Assembly (NCBI GenBank): GCA_041690535.1
Contig: JAWLHA010000016.1
Location: forward strand, 1-64,000
Origin: JAWLHA01 sp041690535
GTDB taxonomy: Bacteria > Pseudomonadota > Gammaproteobacteria > Thiohalomonadales > Thiohalomonadaceae
DNA length: 64,000 bases
Reading direction: 5' to 3'
Shown here: positions 24,008-35,200 of the stretch, piece by piece
Layout of the letters: every line of letters begins with the position of its first letter
Position numbering within the stretch: the stretch's first letter is position 1
Notes under the pieces: model-generated
Seen by the model: the letters and a program-made list of their open reading frames with translations, nothing else
Told to the model about the DNA's origin: nothing
The model's database searches: none
Made by a program: the position numbers and the translations under genes

Positions 24008-26872
24008 ATGGTGGAGAGGGAGAGACCGCCTGCGCGGGTCATGGTCGTAGAGGAGGATGCGGTGGTGGCGACGGAGATCGCCCAACGCATCGAGGCACTG
24101 GGCCATGAGGTCACTGCCGTGCTCCACTCGGGCGAGCAAGCCCTCAGCGCTGCCACCGAGCGGCGCCCCGATCTCGCGCTCGTGGCGTTCTCGCTTGGGG
24201 GTCCGGTGGACGCCCTGGAGCTCGCCGAGCGCCTTCGCGCACAACTCCAGCTGCCCATCATTTACCTGGTCGGCGCGAGTGAACTGGAGCGGGCGAGGAG
24301 CGGCCTGCCCGGGACCGCCATTTTCGTCCTTAAACCCGGTGGGGTCGACGCCCTGCACTCCAGCATCGAGCTCTCGCTCGAACTTCAGCGCGTTCGGCAG
24401 AACCTGGAGGCAACCGCCGGACGGCACCGCGAAGCACTCGCCGACAGCGCAGCGGTGGAGGCACTGGCACAGCTTGGGAGCTGGACCCAGGACCTCGTCA
24501 CGGGGGAGCTGGCGATCTCCTCCGAGTGCCGGCGCCTCCATGATCTCCCCCCCGGCGCGGGCTGTCCTTCCCTGGCCACCCTCTGGAGCCGCGTGCGCCG
24601 CAGCGATCGGGAGGGGCTCGAGACCCTCGTCCGCCACGCCCGCGAGCAGGCCACCTCCGACGCCACCGACTACCGCATCGCGCTGCCGGGCGGGGAGGAG
24701 CGGGTGGTGCATCACCGCCTTGCCGTTCAGACCACCCCCGACGGGCGGCCACGGCGCCTCGTCGCGACCGTGCAGGACGTCACCGAACAGCAGCGGGCGC
24801 AGGAGGCCCTGCGCCAGAGCGAGGCCCGCGCCTCCCGGCTCCTGGAGGAGCGGGACTTCATCCTCCAGTACAGCCGCGATGTCCTCTACTACATCGACCA
24901 CAATGGCATGGTGTACTACATCTCCCCCGCCGTGGAGCAACTGACCGGTATTCCGCCCGAAGAGTGGATCGGGGATTTTCGCAAGCATATGGTGGATTCC
25001 GAACACTCCCGCCGTGTGGTCGTGGAGACCCTCGACATCCTGCGCACCGGACGGGAGTATCCCCCCAACATCGTGCAGTTCAGAAAACGGGATGGCGAAA
25101 TCCTCTCCGCCGAAGTCAGCGAACGCGCCATCATCAAGGAGGGCCAGGTGCACGGTATCGTGGGGGTGGCTCGCGATGTCACCGAACGGTTGCAGGTGGA
25201 ATCGCGCCTGCGCCAGGCCGCCGCGGTGTTCGAAAACACCCTGGAAGCCATCATCATCACCGATCCGCAGCGGCGAATCGCGGCCGTCAACCGCTCGTTC
25301 GTGGACATCACCGGCTATGGCGAGCCCGAGGTCCTGGGCATGAATCCGGACTTCCTGGCCGCCGGTGACGAACCGGCCCACTTCCGTGAGGAGGTGTGGA
25401 ACGCCGTGACCTCAACCGGGCACTGGTATGGGGAGATGTGGAACCGGCGCAAGTCCGGCGAGGCATTTCCGGCCTGGGCCGCCCTCAGCACGATCTGGAA
25501 TGCCGCCCAGCAGCCCGCCAACTTCGTGATCGTCATGTCCGACCTGAGTCACCTCAAGGAGTCGGAGGAGAAGCTCGATCAGCTGGCCCACTACGATGCC
25601 CTCACCCGCCTGCCCAATCGGCTGTTGTTCAACTCCCGCCTCGCCCACGCCATTCGCCGGGCCGAGCGGGAGCAGAACAGTGTGGCGGTCATGTTCATCG
25701 ACCTTGACCATTTCAAGATCGTCAATGACACGTTGGGCCACCCCGCGGGAGACCGGCTCCTGCAGCAGGTGGGCAATCGGCTGGGCGGCTGTCTGCGCAG
25801 GCAGGACACCATCGCACGGCTCGGGGGCGACGAGTTTGTGGTCATTCTGGAGGACGTGGGCGACTCGCGGTTCCTCGCCGACGTCGCCAGCAAGACTTTG
25901 GAGTGCCTCTCCCAGCCGTACGCCGTGGACGGGGAGGAGACGGTGGTCACGGCCAGCATCGGCATCAGTCTGTTTCCCCAGGACGGGCGGGATGTGACCC
26001 GACTGGTTCAGAATGCCGACGCGGCCATGTACCGGGCGAAGGAGCTCGGACGGGCCAGCTTCCAGTTCTACACGGCCGAGCTCACGGCCCATGCGGTGGA
26101 GCGTATGAGCATGGAAAATGCGCTACGCGCTGCATTGCGCCGCAGTGAGTTCACCCTCCACTACCAGCCCCAGGTCTCCCTCGAAACCGGTGAGGTGGTG
26201 GGGGTTGAGGCACTCATCCGCTGGAGGCACCCGCAACGCGGTCTTCTCCTGCCCACAGCTTTTATCGAGCTGGGAGAACAGACGGGGCTCATCCTCGCCA
26301 TCGGTGACTGGGTGTTGAGAACCGCCTGCACGCAAGTGAAGGGGTGGGTGGACGCCGGGGCCAAACCCGTCACCCTGGCGGTGAACGTCTCGGCGCGGCA
26401 GTTCGCCTCCGCCCCCTCCCTGGTGGCAAAGGTCGCCGCGGTGCTTGAGGAGACAGGGCTCTCGCCCGGTGCGCTTCAGCTGGAGATCACCGAGACGGCC
26501 ATCATGGGCAATGCCGAGGAGGCGGTCGAGGCCGTCAAGGCGCTGAAGTCCCTCGGGGTGAGCGTGGCCATCGATGACTTCGGGACGGGCTACTCATCGA
26601 TGATGTACCTGAAGCGTTTCGCCGTGGACAAACTGAAGACCGACAAGTCCTTTGTTCAGCACCTGCCGCAGGATGCCAGTGACAGCGCCATCACCCAGGC
26701 GATCATCGCCCTTGGCCACAGTCTTCACGTCAAGGTGATCGCCGAGGGGGTGGAGTCGCCCGAGCAGCAGGCGTTCCTGCGCGAGCAAGGGTGCGATGAG
26801 ATGCAGGGCTACCTCTTCAGCCCCCCGCTGCCGGAGCCGGAGTGCCTGAGACTGCTGATGCGAGGCCGCTGA
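24008..26872 (+). CDS. Pseudo-receiver/PAS/GGDEF/EAL c-di-GMP protein
   Basis: The start at ATG 24008 follows AAGGA and gives 954 residues. Residues 1-120 form a receiver-like domain (ARVMVVEEDAVVATEIA...), but the phosphoacceptor position in RPDLALVAFSL is Ala rather than Asp. The Lys in FVLKPGG is kept. About three PAS domains follow (about 150-515), then GGDEF with intact RLGGDEFVVIL and I-site RRQD. The EAL domain has EALIRWRHP, NVSARQ, DDFGTGYSS and KTDKSFV, all consistent with phosphodiesterase activity. There are no TM helices, so it is cytosolic. It diverges from the TIGR03546 gene and may both make and break c-di-GMP. Confidence 0.9.
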   Translation: MVERERPPARVMVVEEDAVVATEIAQRIEALGHEVTAVLHSGEQALSAATERRPDLALVAFSLGGPVDALELAERLRAQLQLPIIYLVGASELERARSGLPGTAIFVLKPGGVDALHSSIELSLELQRVRQNLEATAGRHREALADSAAVEALAQLGSWTQDLVTGELAISSECRRLHDLPPGAGCPSLATLWSRVRRSDREGLETLVRHAREQATSDATDYRIALPGGEERVVHHRLAVQTTPDGRPRRLVATVQDVTEQQRAQEALRQSEARASRLLEERDFILQYSRDVLYYIDHNGMVYYISPAVEQLTGIPPEEWIGDFRKHMVDSEHSRRVVVETLDILRTGREYPPNIVQFRKRDGEILSAEVSERAIIKEGQVHGIVGVARDVTERLQVESRLRQAAAVFENTLEAIIITDPQRRIAAVNRSFVDITGYGEPEVLGMNPDFLAAGDEPAHFREEVWNAVTSTGHWYGEMWNRRKSGEAFPAWAALSTIWNAAQQPANFVIVMSDLSHLKESEEKLDQLAHYDALTRLPNRLLFNSRLAHAIRRAEREQNSVAVMFIDLDHFKIVNDTLGHPAGDRLLQQVGNRLGGCLRRQDTIARLGGDEFVVILEDVGDSRFLADVASKTLECLSQPYAVDGEETVVTASIGISLFPQDGRDVTRLVQNADAAMYRAKELGRASFQFYTAELTAHAVERMSMENALRAALRRSEFTLHYQPQVSLETGEVVGVEALIRWRHPQRGLLLPTAFIELGEQTGLILAIGDWVLRTACTQVKGWVDAGAKPVTLAVNVSARQFASAPSLVAKVAAVLEETGLSPGALQLEITETAIMGNAEEAVEAVKALKSLGVSVAIDDFGTGYSSMMYLKRFAVDKLKTDKSFVQHLPQDASDSAITQAIIALGHSLHVKVIAEGVESPEQQAFLREQGCDEMQGYLFSPPLPEPECLRLLMRGR

Positions 26873-26944
26873 GTCTCGGCGGCCCTACAGGTGGCTGTTG
26901 GTCTGACTAGCCGACTAGCCTTAGGAAAAAAGGGAGGCCGTGCC

Positions 26945-29188
26945 ATGGATTGGAAAACAGCGCAACCCGGTGCCGGCTTCGCCACCGGCCGGTGGCAGGA
27001 GCGGGTGGATGTTCGTGACTTCATCTACACCAACCTCACCCCCTACGAGGGCGACGCCTCGTTCATGGCCGGGCCCACCGGCGCCACCGAGGCGCTGTGG
27101 GACCGCTGTCGGGAGCTGCTCGAGCAGGAGCGGGAGAGGGGGGGCGTGCTGGCGGTGGACCCCCACACCATCGCCACCATCACCAGCCACCCGCCCGGCT
27201 ACATCGACCGGGGGCTGGAGCGCATCGTGGGGCTGCAGACCGATGCGCCGCTGAAGCGCGCCATCAAACCCTTCGGCGGCTGGCGCGTGGTGCAGAAGGC
27301 CTGCCAGGAGGCAGGCTACGAACTGGATCCGGCGGTCATCGATTTGTGCAAAAACTACCGCAAGACCCACAACGACGGGGTGTTCGACGCCTACGCCGAG
27401 GAAAACAAGCTCCTGCGCAAGAGCGGCATCATCACCGGCCTGCCGGACAACTACGGCCGCGGCCGGATCATCGGCGACTACCGGCGCCTCGCCCTCTACG
27501 GCGCCGACGCACTGATGGAGGCCAAAGAGGAGGACAAGAAGGCGCTGACGGGGACCATGACCGAGGAGCGCATCCGCCTGCGCGAGGAGATCTCGGAGCA
27601 GATCCGCGCCCTGGAGATGGTGAAGGAGATGGCCGCCGCCTACGGATTCGATGTGGGCCGGCCGGCGCAGAACGCCCGCGAGGCGATCCAGTGGACCTAC
27701 TTCGCCTACCTCGCCTCCATCAAGGAGCAGGATGGGGCGGCCATGAGCCTGGGCAACGTCAATACCTTCTTCGACATCTACATCGAGCGGGATCTGCAGG
27801 CGGGGGTGTTGTCGGAGGAGGAGGCGCAGGAGCTCATCGACCACTTCGTGATGAAGCTGCGCCTGATCCGCCACCTGCGCACGGGCGAGTACAACCAGCT
27901 CTTCGCCGGCGACCCCACCTGGGTCACCGAGTCCATCGGCGGGATCTTCCGCGACGGGCAGCACAAGATCACCAAGACCGCCTTTCGCATGCTCCAGACC
28001 CTCTACAATCTCGGCCCGGGTCCGGAGCCCAACCTCACGGTGCTGTGGAGCCCCGACCTGCCGGAGGGGTTCAAGCGCTACTGCGCCCGGGTCTCCATCG
28101 ACACCTCCTCGGTGCAGTACGAGAACGATGCGCTGATGAGCGAGGCGGGGGCCTGCGACGACTACTGTGTGGCCTGCTGCGTCTCCATGATGGAGACCGG
28201 CAAGGAGATGCAGTTCTTCGGCGCCCGCTGCAACCTGGCCAAGACCCTGCTGCTGGCGCTCAATGAAGGGCGCGATGAGGTCTCGGGGGTGCAGATCGTC
28301 CCCGGTATCGCCCCTCTTCCCGAGGGACCGCTGGAATACGAGGAGGTGCGCCGCCGCTTCGAGCAGGCCATGGCGTTCGTGGCGCAGTCCTACGTCAACA
28401 CCATGAACATCATCCACTTCATGCATGACAAGTATTACTACGAACGGGGCATGATGGCCTTCATGGACAGTGTGCCGAAGCGCAACATGGCCTTCGGCAT
28501 CGCGGGATTGAGCGTCACCGCCGATTCGCTCTCGGCCGTCCGTCACGCCCGCGTCTTCCCCCAGCGCAACGAGCAGGGGCTGACGGTCGACTTCCGCATC
28601 GAGGGCGAGTTTCCCAAGTTCGGCAACGACGACGATCGGGTGGATTCCCTCGCCGTGGATCTGGTGCGCCGCTTCAACGAGGAGCTGGGCAGGCACCCCA
28701 TCTACCGCGACGCCACCCCTACCCTCTCGGTGCTGACCATCACCTCCAATGTGGTCTACGGCAAGAAGACCGGGGCCACGCCGGACGGGCGCAAGGCCGG
28801 CGAACCCTTTGCCCCGGGGGCCAACCCCATGCACGGGCGTGATACCTCGGGGGCGGTGGCCTCTTTAAGCTCGGTGGCCAAGCTCAGCTACATGGACGCC
28901 CGCGACGGGATCTCCAACACCTTCTCCCTGGTGCCCCAATCCCTGGGGAGCACCCAGGAGGAGCGCGAGCGCAATCTCACCGCGCTGCTGGACGGCTACT
29001 TTGAGAAGGGGGCCCACCACCTCAACGTGAACGTACTCAACCGCGAGACGCTGCTGAAGGCGATGCAGCACCCGGAGAAGTACCCGCAGCTGACCATCCG
29101 GGTCTCGGGTTACGCGGTGAATTTCACCCGCCTGAGCCGCGAGCACCAGCAGGAGGTGTTGGCCCGCACCTTCCACGAGGCGCTTTAA
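26945..29188 (+). CDS. pflB: Pyruvate formate-lyase
   Basis: Glycyl-radical enzyme converting pyruvate and CoA to acetyl-CoA and formate anaerobically. At 747 residues it is close to E. coli PflB (760). The adjacent catalytic Cys pair is in DDYCVACCVSMMETGKEMQF. The C-terminal glycyl-radical motif is RVSGYAVNF, about 30 residues from the end. GGGAGG supports the ATG at 26945. The activase gene follows after four bases, so they form an operon. No Fnr-like TTGAT-N4-ATCAA box was found in the 72-base upstream gap. Confidence 0.96.
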   Translation: MDWKTAQPGAGFATGRWQERVDVRDFIYTNLTPYEGDASFMAGPTGATEALWDRCRELLEQERERGGVLAVDPHTIATITSHPPGYIDRGLERIVGLQTDAPLKRAIKPFGGWRVVQKACQEAGYELDPAVIDLCKNYRKTHNDGVFDAYAEENKLLRKSGIITGLPDNYGRGRIIGDYRRLALYGADALMEAKEEDKKALTGTMTEERIRLREEISEQIRALEMVKEMAAAYGFDVGRPAQNAREAIQWTYFAYLASIKEQDGAAMSLGNVNTFFDIYIERDLQAGVLSEEEAQELIDHFVMKLRLIRHLRTGEYNQLFAGDPTWVTESIGGIFRDGQHKITKTAFRMLQTLYNLGPGPEPNLTVLWSPDLPEGFKRYCARVSIDTSSVQYENDALMSEAGACDDYCVACCVSMMETGKEMQFFGARCNLAKTLLLALNEGRDEVSGVQIVPGIAPLPEGPLEYEEVRRRFEQAMAFVAQSYVNTMNIIHFMHDKYYYERGMMAFMDSVPKRNMAFGIAGLSVTADSLSAVRHARVFPQRNEQGLTVDFRIEGEFPKFGNDDDRVDSLAVDLVRRFNEELGRHPIYRDATPTLSVLTITSNVVYGKKTGATPDGRKAGEPFAPGANPMHGRDTSGAVASLSSVAKLSYMDARDGISNTFSLVPQSLGSTQEERERNLTALLDGYFEKGAHHLNVNVLNRETLLKAMQHPEKYPQLTIRVSGYAVNFTRLSREHQQEVLARTFHEAL

Positions 29189-29192
29189 GCCA

Positions 29193-29921
29193 GTGCTCCG
29201 GGTCCACTCCATCGAGACCTTCGGCACCCACGAGGGTCCCGGGATCCGCCTGGTCCTGTTCCTCCAGGGCTGCCCGCTGCGCTGCGTCTACTGCCACAAC
29301 CCCGACACCCAGCCGGTGGAGGGGGGGGTGGCCGCCGACTACACGAGCGGGCAGATCCTGGAGATCCTGGAGCGGCAGAGGCCGTTCTATCGTAATGGCG
29401 GCCTGACCGCCTCGGGGGGTGAGCCGACCCTGCAGGCCGAGGGGGTGATGGAGCTGTTTGCGCTGGCGCGCGAGCGGGGCTTTCACACGGCCCTGGACAC
29501 CAATGGGGTGATCTGGTCGGCCTTGGTGAATCGGCTCTACGACGGGACCGATCTGGTGATCCTGGACGTCAAGCACATCGACGACGCCTGGCATCGCCGG
29601 ATCACCGGCAGCGGCAACGAAAACGTGCTGAAGAACGCAGCCTACCGTGAACAGAGCGGCCGCCCGATGTGGCTGCGCTATGTGCTGGTGCCCGGCTGGA
29701 CCGACCAGCCGGAGCACCTGGAGGGGTGGGCAAGGCACTTCGCCGGTTACAGGAGCATCGAGCGGGTGGAGATCCTCCCCTACCACACCCTGGGGGTCTA
29801 CAAGTACGAGGCCCTGGGCCGCCCCTACGCCCTGTTCGGGGTGAAACCGCCCACCGCCGAACAGGTGGAGGCGGCCCGGGCGATCTTTGCGCCGTATCTG
29901 GCCAACGTGATCGTGGCGTGA
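29193..29921 (+). CDS. pflA: Pyruvate formate-lyase activating enzyme (radical SAM)
   Basis: This 242-residue radical SAM protein installs the glycyl radical on PflB. The [4Fe-4S]-binding CX3CX2C motif is in GCPLRCVYCHNPD (about residues 28-40). Further SAM-binding features include GGLTASGGEPTLQ and the ALDTNGV segment. It starts with GTG four bases after the pflB stop, with a GAGG inside the end of pflB. Length and order match standard pflB-pflA operons. Confidence 0.95.
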   Translation: MLRVHSIETFGTHEGPGIRLVLFLQGCPLRCVYCHNPDTQPVEGGVAADYTSGQILEILERQRPFYRNGGLTASGGEPTLQAEGVMELFALARERGFHTALDTNGVIWSALVNRLYDGTDLVILDVKHIDDAWHRRITGSGNENVLKNAAYREQSGRPMWLRYVLVPGWTDQPEHLEGWARHFAGYRSIERVEILPYHTLGVYKYEALGRPYALFGVKPPTAEQVEAARAIFAPYLANVIVA

Positions 29922-30126
29922 TGCGGTGAAAACAGCGCAGTAATGCCGTTGCGCCGGTGGGCCGGAAAGGTGATGGCCCCCATGGCCGTCTCGGGAGTTG
30001 TCCTCTTCACGCTTCGCCTTCCCCCTTTTTGCACCCCGTCACAGTATCCAGACCCAGTCGGTGTTAGTTTTCGCGCCGGGTTTTTACCCCCCCTTTGTGG
30101 AATCCATGATAACAACGGAGAAGAAG

Positions 30127-30645
30127 ATGAAAAAAGCTCATACCCTGGTTGGAGCACTCGTGCTGACCTGTGGCTCCGCCTCGGCACTGGCGTTTGATGA
30201 CATCACCCCCGTCGATGCCTATTACCTGGCTGGCACCGACGCCAACACCTACATCCTGGATGTGCGCACCGACGCCGAATGGAAGTGGGTCGGCCACCCG
30301 GGTGCCAACAAGCTGGGCGAAGGCGCAGCACTCGCAGGCAAGGTGCTCAACGTCTCCTACAGCATCGAGCGCAAGGGCACCACTATCGTCAATCCCAGCT
30401 TCCTCTCTGATGTGAACGAGATCTTCGGCAATGCCGCCGAGGAGGTTGTCCTGATCACCATGTGCCGCAGCGGACAGCGCTCCGTGGCAGCAGCCAACGC
30501 GCTCGAAGCCGCAGGCTATCGGGTGAAGAACATGGTCACCGGCTTCCAGGGCAGCTCCGATATGTACGGGTATCGCAGCATCAACGGCTGGGCCAATGAC
30601 GGCCTGCCCTACTCCTACTCTGCCCAGGGCGCCTACGCCGACTGA
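30127..30645 (+). CDS. Exported rhodanese-domain protein
   Basis: The 172-residue protein has a clear signal peptide (MKKAHTLVGALVLTCGSASALA). A single rhodanese domain follows: YILDVRTDAEWKWVGHPG early, and the active-site Cys loop ITMCRSGQRS followed by AANALEAAGYRVKNM. It is predicted to be periplasmic and to handle sulfane sulfur, although the physiological donor is unknown. The ATG follows GGAGAAGAAG. It appears monocistronic, and a hairpin follows at 30662. Confidence 0.88.
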   Translation: MKKAHTLVGALVLTCGSASALAFDDITPVDAYYLAGTDANTYILDVRTDAEWKWVGHPGANKLGEGAALAGKVLNVSYSIERKGTTIVNPSFLSDVNEIFGNAAEEVVLITMCRSGQRSVAAANALEAAGYRVKNMVTGFQGSSDMYGYRSINGWANDGLPYSYSAQGAYAD

Positions 30646-30661
30646 GGCGGCCTGTCCGTTG

Positions 30662-30690
30662 CAGTCCCTCTCCCCCACGGAGGGGGACTG
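30662..30690 (+). terminator. Hairpin after the rhodanese gene
   Basis: CAGTCCC and GGGACTG form the outer stem, with CTCC/GGAG inside. It begins 17 bases past the stop. There is no U-tract. Confidence 0.45.
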
Positions 30691-30922
30691 TCCACCAGGC
30701 AGTGGCCTCAGCAGCGCTGCGCACAACCCAAATACCCAATCTACCCTCCCCCTGCCGCCTCCGAACGCTCCCCGATTCCGCCTCCCCTGCAGCTTCACGG
30801 CCCTGGCACGCGCCCTCCGGCCCACTTGGTAGCGAATTGCCGCTGCATTCCTTTGAATGGCCCGCCGCGGTACCATGGCAGCAGTTCCGTGGGACGTTGG
30901 GATGAGATCGGCGAGGAGTGAG

Positions 30923-32214
30923 ATGAGGAAGGCGACGTTGGCGACACTCGCGGTGGTCTTGGGCGGCGCGCTATCGCTGATCGCTTACCTGCGCCCGACG
31001 GATGAGCCGTCGACCGCAGCCCCTGTGGCCCTCCCCACCCAGGCGGGCGAGCCACTGCTGATTGCCCACGTTACCCCGGCCAGCGGCCGCTTTGCCCCCC
31101 ATGCGGAGGCCGATCGCCGGGGCGTCCAAATGGCCATCGACGAGTTCAATGCCCGAGGCGGCGTCCTGGGGCGGGAGGCGGTCCTGGTGCTGCGTGACCC
31201 GACCCTGGATGGCGAGAAGGCGTCCCAGGTCGCCACCGAGCTCATCACCCAAACCAAGGCGCCTTCGTGGTGGGCGCCATCCACTCCGGGATCGCCGCGA
31301 GCGTCTCCGAGGTGTGTCAGAAACACGGGGTCCTCTTCATCAACACCAACTCCTCCTCGCCGAGCGAGGTGCTGGAAGACGCGCACCGCACCAAGTTCGT
31401 CTTCGATGCCACCGCGGCCAACTTCGGCCGCGCCCTCATCGAGTTCGCCCTTGCGCAGCGGAAGGGCAAACGGGTCCTGCTGCTGACCGAAGACTATGTC
31501 TTCGGCCACAGCAGCGCCGCAGCCACCCGGCAGTTCGTCGCCCAGGCCGGCGGCACGGTGGTCGATGAGATCATCGTCCCCGAGGCGATGGGTGACCCGG
31601 CGGGCATCGTCGAGCGGGTCGCGGCCTCGGAGGCCGATGTGGTGGTGGTCGGTGTGACCGGCGACAACCAGATCAAGCTGTTCGCCCAGGTCGACCCGAG
31701 CCTGCTCGAGCGGCAACTATGGCTGCTCAATGAAGTGGACTGGCCCGAACTCTACCTGGCCCCCGGGACCATGCGCCCTCTGTTCGGCACCACCTGGGCC
31801 TGGCACCTGGATACGCCCGGCACAGCGGAGTTCGTCGCCCGCTACCGGGCCCGCTACGGCCACACCCGGCTCGACTACCCCGGCGATGTGGTGCACGCGG
31901 CCTATCTGGCCACCAAGGCGCTGCTGACCGCGATTGAGCGCGCCGGGAGCACCGACAACCACGCCGTCATCGAACAGTTGGAACGCTTCCACTGGAGCGC
32001 GGCGGAGCGTATGCAACACGACCCCGCCTACATGGACCCCATCAGCCACCATGTCCAGCAGAGCATCTACATCGGCCGTTGGAATCCGCGAGCGGAGCGG
32101 CCCGAGCTGGGTCTCGAGATCCTGGGGCGAATCTCACCCGAGCAGGCGCAGGATCCCCATGAGCAAACCACTCGACTGGAGCCTTGGGAGGCGACTCCGC
32201 ACTTCATGCCATGA
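30923..32214 (+). pseudogene. Branched-chain amino-acid/urea-type periplasmic binding protein, frameshifted
   Basis: The reading frame opens at ATG 30923 after GAGGAGTGAG with a membrane or signal segment (LATLAVVLGGALSLIAYL). It continues into a type-I periplasmic binding fold (LLIAHVTPASGRFAPHAEAD, RRGVQMAIDEFNARGGVLG). Near 31255 it must shift by one base: the first frame gives ELITQTKAPSWW, whereas the homologous reading GAFVVGAIHSGIAAS continues in another frame to 32214. The rest is well preserved (HGVLFINTNSSSPSEVL, LLTEDYVFG, LDYPGDVVHAAYLATKALL). The single lesion and intact remainder mean a sequencing error or very recent mutation cannot be excluded. Its stop overlaps the next gene by 4 bases (ATGA). 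Confidence 0.8.
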
Positions 32215-35200
32215 AGCATTTTCGATCCAGCCTCATCACCAAGATCGCGCTGCTGATCGTGTGCGTGGAGATGATCGCCTTCGGGGTGCTCGGCGCGTTC
32301 TATATCGACCGCTTCAGTAGTGCCGCGGACCGACAGAGCCGCTCGCGCATGCAGCTGGTGGGTCAGCTCATTTCGGAAAACGAATTGCAGATCAATGCCA
32401 TCTCCCGCGCCACCCTGATGGGCGAGCTGCTCGGCGCAGACTACCTGAGGGGATTGGTCGTTGGGGGCAACGCGCGGGTCATCGTCTCCACCGACGCGGC
32501 CTACCTTGGCCGCGCCGTGCAGGAGGTCCCGGAGGTTGATCCCCACTGGTTCGCCGAGACCGCGCCCGACCTGCAATTCATCCCCGCTGAGAACGCCTTA
32601 ACCTGCGTCATGCGCATCAGCGGCGCCCAGGGCAGCGTCCTCTACCACACTGTGATCACCATCGACACCACGGCCATCGATGCCCAGAAGCGCGACATCG
32701 CGATTTGGGGTTGGTCCGCCTCCCTGCTGTTCATCCTGCTCAGTTCGGTCGGGATCATCCTGCTCGTCGACCGCTTCATCAGCCGCCGGGTCGAGGCGAC
32801 ACTTGAAGTCCTCGGACAGGTCGAAAGAGGCGCCCTGGACAAGCGCATTCCCGTCGCCTCACCCGACGAGGTGGGGCAACTGCAGCGGGGCATCAACTCG
32901 ATGATCGACAACATCGCCAGGCTGCTCACCCGCCACCGCCGCAACGAGGAGGAACTCAGTGCCATTCTCGAGTCCATCAGCGAGGGGCTCATCGCCATCG
33001 ACCTGGACGGGCGCATCGTGCGCTTCAACGGGAACGCCCAGCGACTGCTCGGGGGCCGAGATCCGGTGGCCAAGTATCGGCCCCTGAGGGACTATCTGCC
33101 CGAACTCGCCAAGGATGCAGAGCCGCCGTGGGCCCCTGCGCTGGCGGGGGGCAAGGGTGTGGACAGCTTCCGCTTTCAGCTTCCCGGCCCCGATGGCCAA
33201 ATGCGGACCCTGGACATGGGCTGGGGACCGGTCAGGGGTGTGGACGGTGCCACCTCCGGTGCCGTGCTGGTGCTGCGGGACACCACCGAGCGCCAGGCCG
33301 CCGAGGACCAGCTGCGCCTGGCCGCCAGCGTCTTCACCCATGCGCGGGAGGGCATCGTCATCACCGATGCCGACGGGGCCATTGTCAACATCAACCACGC
33401 ATTCACGGAGATCACCGGCTACAGCCATGGTGAGGTCATCGGACAGAACCCACGCCTCCTCAAGTCCGATCGCCAGGGCGAGGAATTCTACCGCGCCCTG
33501 TGGCGTGACCTGGTTGAACAGGGCTACTGGATGGGGGAGATCTGGAACCGGCGCAAGAGCGGCGAGCTCTACCCCGAGATGCTGACCATCAGTGCCGTCA
33601 GGGACACCCGGGGTGAGACCCAGCACTATGTTGGGCTCTTCTTCGACATCACGCTGCAGAAGGAGCAACAACGGCAGCTGGAATACATGGCTCACTACGA
33701 TGCCCTGACCCACCTGCCCAACCGGGTCCTGCTGGCCGATCGCCTGCAGCAGTCGATGGTCCAGGCCGAACGGCGCAACCAGTTGATTGGGGTTGTCTAT
33801 CTGGACCTGGACGGCTTCAAGGCGGTCAACGACAACCACGGCCATGAAATCGGCGACCGCCTGTTGGTCACCATTGCACAGCGGGTAAAAGACGCTTTGC
33901 GCAAGGGCGACACCATTGCCCGGCTCGGAGGCGACGAGTTCGTGGCCGTTCTTATCGATCTGGCCGACAGCGACGCCATCACACCGCTGCTGAAGCGCCT
34001 GCTTGTGGCCGTGGCGCAGCCTGTGAACATCGGTGGGGTGGTGCTGCAGGTCAATGCCAGTCTGGGCGTGACCTTCTACCCGCAGAGCGAAGAGGTGGAT
34101 GCCGATCAGCTGCTGCGCCAGGCCGATCAGGCCATGTATCAGGCCAAGCTGTCGGGAAAGAACCGCTACTCCTTCTTCGATACCGAACAGGACCGCAGTG
34201 TCAGGGGCCAGCACGAGAGCATCGAGAACATCCGCCGCGCCCTGGAGGCCTCCGAGTTCGTGCTGCACTACCAACCCCAGGTAAACATGCGCACCGGCGC
34301 GTTCGTCGGCGTCGAGGCGCTGATTCGCTGGCAACACCCCGAGCGGGGTCTGATGCCCCCTGGCGCATTCCTTCCGGTGGTCGAGGATCACCCGCTCTCG
34401 GTCGAGCTCGGGGAGTGGGTGCTGGATACGGCGCTGGGGCAGCTGGAGCTCTGGCATGCGCAGGGGCTGGCCATCACCGTCAGCGTAAACGTGGGCGCTC
34501 GCCAGCTGCAGCAGCCCGACTTCATCGAACGCCTGCGTGAGCTATTGGCCGCCCATCCGACGGTCCAGCCGGGCGATCTGAAACTGGAAGTGCTGGAGAC
34601 CAGCGCCCTGAACGATATCGATCACGTCTCCCAGGTGATCGCTGCCTGCGAACGCATCGGTATCAGTTTCGCCCTGGATGATTTCGGCACCGGCTACTCG
34701 TCCCTCACCTATCTCAAACGGCTGCCCGCCAACCAGCTCAAGATCGACCGGACCTTTGTCCGGGACATGCTTGACGACCCCGAGGACCTGGCGATCCTGG
34801 AGGGGGTATTGAGCCTGGCGACCGTGTTCCGACGGGAGGTCATTGCCGAAGGCGTCGAGTCGCAGGCCCAGGGCGACATGCTGCTGCAACTGGGTTGCGA
34901 GTTGGCTCAGGGGTATGGCGTGGCGCGGCCGATGCCGGCGGATCGGATCGGCGAGTGGGCCGCCGGCTGGAAACCGTACGACTCCTGGATCGATCGCCCC
35001 ACCGCAGAGCACGACGATCTGCCGCTGCTGTTCGCCGCCGTGGAGCTTCGCGCCTGGGTTCGAAGACTGGAGGAGCATCTGGAGGGCAAACAGACGGTTC
35101 CGCCGCCCCTCCACCAGTGCCGTTTCGCCCGCTGGCTCCACAGCGAGGCAGCGGCCAATCTCCACACCCCCACCCATCGGACACTCGAAACACTGCATGC

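Noticed and set aside
26921..28834. 637-codon open frame antisense to pflB
   Set aside because: It is complementary to a fully conserved enzyme. Long antisense frames are expected at this GC content.
32859..34457. 532-codon frame antisense to the GGDEF/EAL gene
   Set aside because: It is a shadow of a conserved sense gene with no motif of its own.
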